A stretch of DNA of 64,000 nucleotides from an uncultured Bacilli bacterium (GTDB lineage: Bacteria; Bacillota_I; Bacilli_A; RF39; UBA660), in NCBI GenBank assembly GCA_934167485.1, contig CAKPKL010000002.1:1-64000 (forward strand), given 5' to 3'. The notes beneath the pieces were generated by a model. That model saw only the letters and a program-made list of their open reading frames with translations, did not search any database and was not told the origin of the DNA. Below, in pieces: positions 11,887 to 24,500 of this stretch; position 1 is the stretch's first letter; each line of letters starts with the position of its first letter. Both the position numbers and the translations under genes were made by a program.

Positions 11887-12579
11887 ATGGACACAACAAC
11901 ATTTATAATAAGAATTTTTGCATGTTTTATACTAAGTATATGTATAGGATTTGAAAGACAATTAAGACATAAAACAGTAGGACTAAGAACTAACGTATTA
12001 GTAAGTTTAGGATCTTTTATGTTTGTTTGTATGTCTTTTAAAGTTATTAATCCAGATGTAACACGTATTGCTGCACAAGTTGTATCTGGAATAGGTTTCT
12101 TAGGTGCTGGAGTAATTTTAAAAGATGGTAACAAAATAAAAGGTTTAGATACAGCAGCTACTTTATGGTGTGTATCTGCAGTTGGAGTTTTATGTGCATC
12201 TGGAATGATTATAGAAGCATGTATTGGTACAATATTTATTTTAATATCAAATATACTTCTTAGAATCGTTTCAAAAAATTTAATTAACAAAAATAGTATC
12301 CAAGAGATTTATAACATTGATATAATTTGTAATAAAGATATTATAGAAGATATTGAAAATAAAATTATGAAACAAATAAATAATTATAAATTAAGTATAA
12401 AAAGTGTAAAAAGAAAACAATTATCAAAAGATGAAACAAACTTAAAAATAGGCATAATTTCTAATAATAAATTATATTTTAATGAAATAATTAAAACTAT
12501 TACAAATTCACAAAATATTACTTCTCTTAATATTGAACATCATAAATTAACTAATATTGAAGAAGATTTTGATTACTAA
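11887..12579 (+). CDS. MgtC/SapB family membrane protein
   Basis: 230 aa. The membrane domain (~1-135, four to five spans) shows MgtC-family motifs: IGFERQLRHKTVGLRTNVLVS, DVTRIAAQVVSGIGFLGAG and KGLDTAATLWCVSAVG. A small soluble ACT-like domain follows (~140-230). MgtC proteins are linked to Mg limitation, and some modulate F-type ATP synthase. That is worth noting given the odd ATPase locus only a few kb away, though nothing in the sequence ties the two together. Start 11887 is chosen because GGAGGT lies five bases upstream; the ATG at 11875 overlaps that RBS. Confidence 0.9.
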   Translation: MDTTTFIIRIFACFILSICIGFERQLRHKTVGLRTNVLVSLGSFMFVCMSFKVINPDVTRIAAQVVSGIGFLGAGVILKDGNKIKGLDTAATLWCVSAVGVLCASGMIIEACIGTIFILISNILLRIVSKNLINKNSIQEIYNIDIICNKDIIEDIENKIMKQINNYKLSIKSVKRKQLSKDETNLKIGIISNNKLYFNEIIKTITNSQNITSLNIEHHKLTNIEEDFDY

Positions 12580-12610
12580 AAAGGGCTTAACATTAATAAT
12601 TAAGTCCTTT
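12578..12610. terminator. Bidirectional terminator between convergent genes
   Basis: AAAGGGCTTAA pairs with TTAAGTCCTTT (one G-T pair) with flanking T-rich tracts on both strands. It sits between the MgtC-family gene (plus) and the pilin-like gene (minus). Confidence 0.8.
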
Positions 12611-13971
12611 TATTTTATTGTATAAGGATTATTGATTGTTCCATCCCCTGTTATATCAATATTTGATTTAAGGTAAAATACAGGGTAACTTCTACCAGTA
12701 TCTGATGCAGCTGTTCCAAATATCGAATTATTTTTTAGAATTAAATATACACCATAATTTGTTAAAACAAATGGTGTCATAGTCCAAATTGTACCTTCTT
12801 GATTTGCTAACCAATTATCAATACCACATACCCAAGTTTGATTATGTTGAGTTTTTTGATCTGATCCATCGTCTGCATACCAATACTTTGTATTATAAAT
12901 AAAATTAGAATATACGTTATAGCATTCTGAATTTAATGATGCTTCTACATATTCTGTTATTGTCATTAATCCTATATTTCCTCTCCATTTTGATAATGAC
13001 CCTTCATACTTTTCTTTTTTTAAACTCTTAGCTTCACTTTGATAATTTTGCCAATAAGTTTGCCCACCTACATTAAACACATGATTATCTATGTTATTTT
13101 TTACATTATCACTTAAACTGTTATACCATTCTCCATTTAAATATGTATTTAATGTTGAATCCTCAGTTACTGTTTTATCTACTGCATTTTTACTTAAATC
13201 GGTTGCTTTATTATCAGCATAAAATTCATAATAAAAGCTATTCTCTAATAATTTTCCTTCTACATATGTATTATTTTGATTTCCCCAAGCATTGCATCCA
13301 TAATATATTCCATTATACATACAATATGTATTGTTTTCATTTTTTCTAGCACCCTCAGATTCACTTGTTTTTGAATCCCACGAAATATTACTAACTTCAG
13401 TATTTCTTACTATCTTAATAGTTCCATCGCTTTCATATGATATTATTCTATATAATTCATTATCTACCTTTATTCCATTACCATCTTCATCTATCCATAT
13501 ATAATTATTTGGATTATCTCCTCTATAAATATATCTTCCTTCTTCATCTATTGCTTTATATATTCCTTCTTTATTATCTAATTCTATTACTTTACCTTCT
13601 TTATAATTATACATAGTATTTGTATTATTTGATCCATTTTTTATTTCTATACTTCCATCACTTTTTATTACTAATACTCCATTTGTAAGTGTTGATCCAC
13701 TATAATCTACTTGTATACTATATTCTTCATTAGTTAGATTGTGTGAATCATTTAATTCATATACTCCAATAGGTATTATTCCATTATTACTCATAGAATA
13801 TTTAGCTACTGCATTTTCTACCGCATCTACATACATTTCTATACTACGTTTTTGTGATGTTACTTTAGTATTTTCTATTATATCTAATACTATTGGTGTT
13901 GCGATTAGGGCAATTATAGCTAGTATTACTATGACGGCGAGTAATTCTATTAATGTAAATCCTTTTTTCAT
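12610..13971 (-). CDS. Type IV pilin-like (prepilin) surface protein 1
   Basis: 453 aa. The N-terminus is a class III prepilin signal: MKKGFTLIELLAVIVILAI, cleavage expected after G4, with Glu5 of the mature helix conserved (FTLIE). A ~90-residue helical stalk and a long C-terminal domain follow, with scattered Cys (for example NTYCMYNGIYYGCNAW) and an ending similar in plan to other variable pilin-like proteins (WTMTPFVLTNYGVYLIL ... YPVFYLKSNIDI). The start at 13971 has RBS AGAGGGAA. An in-frame upstream start at 14040 would put the signal 23 residues inside the protein and lies in a structured leader. No prepilin peptidase or assembly ATPase is in the window. Confidence 0.9.
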   Translation of the reverse strand: MKKGFTLIELLAVIVILAIIALIATPIVLDIIENTKVTSQKRSIEMYVDAVENAVAKYSMSNNGIIPIGVYELNDSHNLTNEEYSIQVDYSGSTLTNGVLVIKSDGSIEIKNGSNNTNTMYNYKEGKVIELDNKEGIYKAIDEEGRYIYRGDNPNNYIWIDEDGNGIKVDNELYRIISYESDGTIKIVRNTEVSNISWDSKTSESEGARKNENNTYCMYNGIYYGCNAWGNQNNTYVEGKLLENSFYYEFYADNKATDLSKNAVDKTVTEDSTLNTYLNGEWYNSLSDNVKNNIDNHVFNVGGQTYWQNYQSEAKSLKKEKYEGSLSKWRGNIGLMTITEYVEASLNSECYNVYSNFIYNTKYWYADDGSDQKTQHNQTWVCGIDNWLANQEGTIWTMTPFVLTNYGVYLILKNNSIFGTAASDTGRSYPVFYLKSNIDITGDGTINNPYTIK

Positions 13972-14000
13972 ATTTTCCCTCTTTCTATTTATACTTCTGA

Positions 14001-14061
14001 GTAAGGTTATTGTATAACTAGATACCCCTCCCCCAGGCATTATTTTTATCCCTACTTCCTT
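14001..14061 (-). promoter_or_regulatory. Candidate structured leader RNA motif (copy B)
   Basis: In the pilin 1 leader (minus strand), AAGGAAGTAGGGATA can pair with the downstream TATCTAGTTATACAATAACCTT. The loop contains AAAAATA...GC...GGGGAGGGG. The 3' strand GGGG-TATCTAGTTATAC-(A/T)-ATAA-CC is shared with the leader of the second pilin gene at 45520-45598. Part of the pairing differs between copies while staying complementary. I know no named riboswitch that fits. Function as a cis-regulator is inferred. Confidence 0.5.
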
Positions 14062-14078
14062 ATTTTTCTACTATTACA

Positions 14079-14107
14079 ATTATACTAAAAAAGGATTGAT
14101 TAATCAA
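14079..14107 (-). promoter_or_regulatory. Promoter of pilin gene 1 inside the ATPase-operon terminator
   Basis: On the minus strand TTGATT (14102-14107), a 17-nt spacer and TATAAT (14079-14084). The -35 box lies inside the preceding terminator hairpin. Confidence 0.7.
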
Positions 14108-14110
14108 TCC
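14093..14110 (-). terminator. Terminator of the F1-like ATPase operon
   Basis: Perfect 18-base palindrome GGATTGAT-TA-ATCAATCC followed by T6 on the minus strand, seven bases after the last gene of the operon. Confidence 0.85.
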
Positions 14111-14116
14111 AAATTT

Positions 14117-14827
14117 CTAAAATTCATATAAACTTAATGATTCAGGTCTCTTCATAAGAAGGTAATAACTAGAATTATAATTTACAGCATCTGATACCAA
14201 ATCAATAGAGTATTCATCTGTATATGCCATTACTCCAGTAGTTTTAGAAAGAACAATATGAAAATCTGTTTTTTTATTATATATTTCTATTGTATCACTA
14301 CCTACTTCTATAAATGACATAGGATTTAATTCATATCTATCTTCTCCTATTATTACTGTTGTGTCATCTAAGAAAACATATAAATCATTTCCATCATATA
14401 AGAAGCAATCATACAATCTACCTATACCATTTTCAACGTTAGCATATAAATAACTTCCTCTATAATATATTTTTGAAAAAGCTCCTAAACTATGCATTGG
14501 GCTATTTTTATAAGGTTGAACTATTTCCATATTACTAGGTAATATCATTGCATCAGTATTACTATAATAGACTGGACTACTTGATAAAGTTATTCCTTCA
14601 CTACTTAATGATAAAATTTTATCTTTAGAATTAAAAGATACTTTACCATTAAAATCTAATCTTTGATTAGCAAAATAATAATAGAAATCAAAGTTTTCTT
14701 CTTGTATAGTTCTATATCCATTTATTTCAAAAAACAAAACGAAAGAACAAACAAGTAAAAGTACTAAAATTATTATAGCTAAAATTGATGAATTTAATCT
14801 TTTATTTTTTGCATTATTCTTGAACAA
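14117..14827 (-). CDS. Single-span anchored extracellular protein of the ATPase locus
   Basis: 236 aa. A short basic cytoplasmic tail (KNNAKNKRLN) and one membrane span (~residues 15-34, ILAIIILVLLLVCSFVLFF) precede a ~200-residue extracellular beta-rich domain. The segment around DDTTVIIGEDRYELNPM through DTIEIYNKKTDFHIV resembles ADNIVISFSDSQTVSLKNY through NVIKLYNDESEYQTI in the 1,861-aa protein of the same locus. It therefore appears to be a minimal version of the ectodomain that precedes the Fn3 repeats in the large proteins. It is the last gene of the operon and overlaps the polytopic gene by 14 bases. No catalytic motif seen. Function unknown; a membrane-proximal partner of the ATPase is inferred. 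Confidence 0.75.
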   Translation of the reverse strand: MFKNNAKNKRLNSSILAIIILVLLLVCSFVLFFEINGYRTIQEENFDFYYYFANQRLDFNGKVSFNSKDKILSLSSEGITLSSSPVYYSNTDAMILPSNMEIVQPYKNSPMHSLGAFSKIYYRGSYLYANVENGIGRLYDCFLYDGNDLYVFLDDTTVIIGEDRYELNPMSFIEVGSDTIEIYNKKTDFHIVLSKTTGVMAYTDEYSIDLVSDAVNYNSSYYLLMKRPESLSLYEF

Positions 14828-15343
14828 TTAAATTCCTCCTTACATTTTTATCTCTAGCAAGTATAGTTGCTATATTTCTCATAAAGAAAAATATTGAACA
14901 ACTTATTAAGATTGCTGATAATATCCATATATAATAAACTACCATTTGAGAATATTTTACTTCTACTAAGAATGATGATAGTAAACTTAGGAAATATACA
15001 ATTAAGTATTCTATACCACTTATTGAAAATTCCTTAATAAACACAGGAATTTTAAATGAAAAGAAAGCATATACAAATCCCATAATTAAGAATATATATA
15101 AATAAATTTGTGAAAAAGATGAAATTTTTAATATACAGTAAACAAGAGTTATTTCTTTTAAAATACAACTTGATAACATTATAAGAGAAAAGTCATCCAT
15201 ACTGTTAAAAAAGCCATAAAAATTTATGTATTTTAAATTAAAGTTATCACTTATATGATATAAAAAGAAAGATACAATAGAAATACCAATAGTTATAATT
15301 AATAAATACTCAAATAAACTTAATACATAGTACAGAATAGCAC

Positions 15344-15347
<4 letters not shown>
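14814..15347 (-). CDS. Polytopic membrane protein of the ATPase locus (no recognisable a-subunit signature)
   Basis: 177 aa with about five hydrophobic spans (LFEYLLIITIGISIVSFFLY, DDFSLIMLSSCIL, IYLYIFLIMGFVYAFFSF, EYLIVYFLSLLSSFLV, YYIWILSAILISCSIFFFM) and a basic C-terminus (RNIATILARDKNVRRN). It overlaps epsilon by four bases (ATGA) and the next gene by 14, so translation is tightly coupled. By position it is the only candidate for a membrane stator beside the c ring. It lacks the F-type a-subunit hallmark: no Arg occurs within any predicted span (all Arg are in the C-terminal tail), and there is no helix like the a-subunit LRLFGN segment. I infer a structural partner, not an ion channel. 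Confidence 0.7.
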
Positions 15348-17728
<2,381 letters not shown>

Positions 17729-17739
<11 letters not shown>

Positions 17740-19063
17740 TATTAGCCTCTTTAGCAAATTCAAATTCAGATATTATTTGCTCTTTAGTTTTAGGAGAAAA
17801 TTTATTTTGATTCAATAATTCAACAATTTTTTTACCTTCTATAAATTTATTTTTTAAATTATCTCCCATTTCATCCATATTAGCAAATTGATATACATCT
17901 TGTGTTTCCAAGAAACTTAATAGTTTTAAACGTACATTAGCACCCAATTTTTTTATTTCTGGACTTTGAACTGCTCCACCTAAACGTGATACAGATAATC
18001 CATAATCAATCGCAGGTTTTTGACCTTTATTAAATAGTTTTGTTGAAAGATATATTTGTCCATCTGTTATAGAGATTACATTAGTTGTAATATAATCAGT
18101 CATATCTTCACCTTTTGTTTCAATGATAGGTAATATTGTAATTGAACCTCCATCTTTGTGTTGACAACCCTTTTCTAGTAATCTAGAATGTGTATAAAAT
18201 ATATCTGCTGGATAAGCATCTCTACCAGGTGTTTTACCAGAGATTAAACTTATTTCCCTGTATGCTTCAGCATGTCGCTTCAAGTCATCAATAACAACTA
18301 ATACATCAAAATGATTTTTCATATAAACTTCTGCTATTGATAAAGCTGCATAGGGTGTTAAAGATAATACTGGAGGATTATCATCATTAAAAGCTGCTAC
18401 TATAATAGTATAAGAAAGAGCTCCTCTTTTTTGTAACTCAGTATATATACTTTTTACTTCTTTTTTTGTCTTACCTATTGCTACATAAATACATAACATC
18501 TTTTTATTTCTTTGATTTACAATAACATCTAAGCACATTTGTGTTTTACCTGTTTTTTTATCTCCAACAATTAATTGTCTTTGTCCTTTACCAATTGGAT
18601 ATATTAAATCAATTCCAGCTATACCAGTTTCAAGTGGTCTATTTACTCTACCTCTATCCATAATTGATACAGCTTTGTTCTCTATATTAATTTTAACTAA
18701 ATTTTCAAATTTTTCTTGAGTATATAAATCATTACCAAACATGTCTATTATTCTACCAACAAATTGATTAGAAAAATATGTCTTTAAACTTTCTCCAGTT
18801 GAGTATACTTTATCATTAATCTTAATTTTCTGACTAGTTTTTAAAACTGCTACTATAACTGAATTTTCTAGAATACCATTAACATATCCTATTCCATAAT
18901 CACCTATATTAACTCTTTCAAAAAATGATAAATTTTCTAATCCAGTTACTTCTATTATAAAATTAGTAACCTTAACTACTCTTCCACACTCATAGACATT
19001 TTCTTGTTTATTAATTTTATTAATTTTATTATCTAAATACTCATTAATATAGTTATCCACCAT
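17729..19063 (-). CDS. atpA: F1-type ATPase alpha subunit
   Basis: 444 aa (usual ~500). P-loop GDKKTGKT is at 167-174. LVVIDDLKRHAEAYREISL, PGRDAYPADIFYTHSRLLE and TKGEDMTDYITTNVISITDGQIYL follow the family closely. The arginine finger is kept in DYGLSVSRLGGAVQ (family SVSRVGSAAQ), supporting active catalytic sites with beta. The shorter length comes mainly from the N-terminus and the C-terminal bundle. The N-terminus is where delta attaches in normal enzymes, which may relate to the fused b-delta stalk. RBS AAAAAGGATG, 17 bases after the b-delta gene. Confidence 0.95.
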
Positions 19064-19080
19064 ATCACATCCTTTTTATT

Positions 19081-19830
19081 CTATATACTATAATCATAAA
19101 TAATTCCTTTATAATTAATCTTTATTCCTTCATTTATACTTTTATCATATACCGTTTTTATCTTATCAGATAAATAATCAAAGTTTTTATTTTTTTGACC
19201 CACATATACATAAACAGTAGGATCATTTTTTTCTATAAATATATCTAAAGATGTAATAAATCTATTTATCTTTATTTTATTTAAATTAATTAATTTACTT
19301 ACCAATTTATATTCTTCATCACTTAAGAATTCTTTAATATATTTTTTTTGTTCTTCTAATCTTAATCCCATAATTTTATAAACAACATCATCTGTAAATT
19401 TTTTTCTAATTTCTAAAGCTGCTTTATAATTTATATTATCTACAGTTAATTTATTATTAATAAAATTACTAACTATTTTTTCATAATCAAGACTAAATTT
19501 TTCTTTTATATCTTTATATTTTTTAAATAAACTTTGATCTTCGTATTTTGGTATAGTAAAATCATTATAATACACTTTAGATTCTTCTTCTGGTTCAAAT
19601 GTCCCTATTTTCTTTAATTCACTTAATTCCTTTTTACTCTGTTCTATTTCATTATTTAATTCATCTATTTTTTTCTTTTTCTCTTCTATCAAATAATCAT
19701 AATCTTGAAGTTTATCTACAAAATACTTTTTTGTATTATAATCAATTCTTTTTACCGTACTACGAAGTGCGAAAAATAATATTGCGATTAATAATAAAGA
19801 GATTAAAACTGCTACTATATATATTTGCAT
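19081..19830 (-). CDS. b-delta-type peripheral stalk fusion
   Basis: 249 aa. An N-terminal membrane span (~4-24, YIVAVLISLLLIAILFFAL) is followed by a charged coiled coil (~40-80, IEEKKKKIDELNNEIEQSKK), as in F-type b subunits. A helical region follows. The last 15 residues GIKINYKGIIYDYSI match the delta C-terminus pattern GI-x-I-x-x-x-x-I-I-D-x-S-I. Separate b and delta genes are absent, and this gene sits between c and alpha where b and delta normally are. I conclude a fused b-delta stalk; such fusions are known in other bacteria. The start is one base after the c stop (TAATATG), so translation is coupled. Confidence 0.8.
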   Translation of the reverse strand: MQIYIVAVLISLLLIAILFFALRSTVKRIDYNTKKYFVDKLQDYDYLIEEKKKKIDELNNEIEQSKKELSELKKIGTFEPEEESKVYYNDFTIPKYEDQSLFKKYKDIKEKFSLDYEKIVSNFINNKLTVDNINYKAALEIRKKFTDDVVYKIMGLRLEEQKKYIKEFLSDEEYKLVSKLINLNKIKINRFITSLDIFIEKNDPTVYVYVGQKNKNFDYLSDKIKTVYDKSINEGIKINYKGIIYDYSI

Positions 19831-19831
19831 A

Positions 19832-21509
<1,678 letters not shown>

Positions 21510-21529
21510 ATAAAATTTCTCCTTTCTTT

Positions 21530-24500
21530 TTATTTAGCAACTTGCGCAATAAGTTCTCTTGTTTGTGTAGAACTATTATAACTATATATATTTGCAGCAA
21601 TAGATTTAGGTTCTGTTCCAACTCTATCTTCGTATTTTAAAAGTGTTAAAAAATTTGATGAATCGTCAGAAGTGAAAATTATATTATTTTCTTGATCTAA
21701 ATCTACATTAGAATATGTATAAGAATATGTACTACCATTCGTATACGTCACAGTGTAATCTATTATAGCAATTTTCGCCTTTGTTTCTGGGTTTGGATTT
21801 GCCATTCTTAAAATATAGTATTTACCTACAGGTGGTAATATCTCCAAATTCAAATCAGAAATACTATTTATTTTTACGTCTTTAGAAAAAGATAAAACTC
21901 CTGTACTATTAATTGTACAATAATTGATTACATAAGTATATTCGCCATTACTTGTAAAAAATTTAGTAAGATCTAGTTTAGTAGTTAGTTTGTCAAATCC
22001 AATAGGAGTATATCCAATTACTGCTCCATCACTTTTTTGAATAATTTTAAAATGATAAACATTTGGTGCTGGATTTGGATCATATGCAGAACTTGGAAAA
22101 TATGCTTTTATATCTTTAGCACCTTTAGGAACTTCATAATTATCACATGGTTCTAATACACCATCTACATCATTAACTGTCAAATCAACAGTTGTTAGTC
22201 TACTTGAAATTCCTACTTCTGGAGAGTTATTTTTTATATTGAAAAGTTTAAGTGGATTCAATTCAAAACTTTCTAACTCTATTTCTTCAGTTGAAGATTT
22301 TACAAAAGGTTTTATTATAGCTTTAAAGTTTCCATCCATTGTACTAACGTTACCACCATCATCTATTATTTTTGTTATTATATTTAAAGTTTTAGAATTG
22401 GTTGATACATTATTTACAGGTGTCTCAACTACGAAATAATCTTCAGTTTCTCCTATGTCAGTATTAGGATTATAATTTTTTATTAAAAATTCGTTCCCTG
22501 ACTCATTAACTAAATATAATCTATATGCCAAAATTTCATCATCAAGTAATTTATAATATTTTGAATAAACATTGAAACTATAATCAAGATTTTTTGTGAA
22601 TTTCAGTTCATTATTACTATTAAAATTCCAATATTTAGTTGAATATGTAGCATTTTTATTATTTAAAGTTAAATTGCTAATTGTATGAATTGGGTTATTT
22701 TGTACTTTATAGCCTGAATAATAGAAATAATCTTCAGTATTATTTAATGTATATACTAGTGAATAATAATAATATTTTGGGTCACTCGCTTCTCTTTGTA
22801 AATTGTTTAAATTGATAATATATTTTTTTGTGTTAGTATCATCAGAAGTGGTTATTGTTGCACTCTCTTGTATACCTTCTTTTGTAGTAACTTCTTTTTT
22901 TATCAAATCTACAGATAAAATTTCATTTTTAGCGGAATCTGTTAAAGAAAACTTTAGAGTGTTATTTGAATTATTATTATTTATTCGTTCTAAATTTTCA
23001 TTACTAATTTCAAATGTAATTTCTGCACCATTTGTCCTATAACTAACAACTCTATCTGTTAACTCCATGACTTTATTATAATCCAATTGATAAAAATCTT
23101 TATAATCACCAGTTGTATTTACATTCTTATTATTAAAATCAACATCATAAGCTATTATACTTGACATTTCAGCTTCATTAGCATGTATTAGTATATTATT
23201 AAATCTTCGTCCAATCCATTTTGTATCAGATGATGATGAATTATATTCATTTAAAGAAGTTTCAAATTCGCCATTATATTGATATTGTTTATACTTTCCT
23301 GACTCATTTGATGTAGAATATATATCTGTAGAAAGAATACCTCTAAATTCTCCATCACTCCTTAAATAACTATTTATATCTTGACTATCTGCCCTTTTTA
23401 TAAATAAAGCTTCTGAATTATCGCTATTAATTTTACCACTATCATATACTATTGAAAATGATGGTATAAAAACATTTTTTTCATCTTGTGAAGTTTTTAT
23501 TCCATAATATTCAAATAAGTTAGATGAAATTGAAACATTATAATGATTATCATTTTTAATAAATTGGGTATATTTTTGGCCAATTTTTAAACCGAAAATG
23601 TTTGCATCACCTAAATTTTTATTGACATAACAAGGAGTAGTATCTTCTCCAATAGCACCAAAGCTTTTGCAATATGCTTCGTCAAATGGTAAATCTATGT
23701 TTACTTTTCCATCTGAACTGCTAATAACAACATTAAGATTTTCTAATGATTTAATACTTTCTACCTCATCTTCATATATTGTATTGACAACTTCTCCTTG
23801 ACCTCTATTCTCTAAAATGTTTAATTTAAATCTTTTGAAACTTTTTGCCAATATACTAAAATTTTGAATGCCATTCTCTAAGTTTATTGATTGTTTTTCT
23901 TCGCTATTAGCAATAACTTTAAGTGTTTTTGCAGCATTATCAGGATCATCTTTTTGAATTTGAAATTTAATATTTTCACCATCATACTCTTTTATGTACC
24001 CTTTAATTTTTGCAGCTTGTTTAAGTGAAAATAAACTTATATATTTTACTTTTCCATCTATTTCTTCTTCTTTTTCATTAAGATATGTAGAAATACCTTT
24101 TAAGCAATAATACTTACCTCTAGAAAGTTCTTGCTTCTCCATATTGATAAATAATTTTATATCATTATCTTTATCTGTTATTGTTTTATTCCCTGACGTT
24201 ATCGATGTTTTCCCTTGTATTGATGTTTCTTCTGTACATTCCTCCGATTCGTAAATTTCATATTTAAAGCTATTTATCGATTGTCCTTTTGTACTCTTTA
24301 TTGGTTTAATTTCTAAATCATATCCTACTATTGTATCATCATCCAAATCTTTGTTTTTATTACAATCATTTGAGTCACATGATGAATTTGGAACTTCTAC
24401 TGCTTTTATCTCAAAATCAGGAATATTATCAATAATATTTAATTTAAAACTATTTGTATCCTCGTATTTTTTTTCATCTCGATCTTCAACTTCAGTTTCT

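Noticed and set aside
11859..12290. Minus-strand 143-aa open frame opposite the MgtC-family gene
   Set aside because: It is antisense to a well-supported gene and shows no recognisable motif.
14001..14040. Upstream in-frame start for pilin 1 giving an N-terminal MPGGGVSSYT extension
   Set aside because: It lies in the structured leader, lacks a ribosome binding site and would bury the prepilin signal; 13971 has a good RBS.
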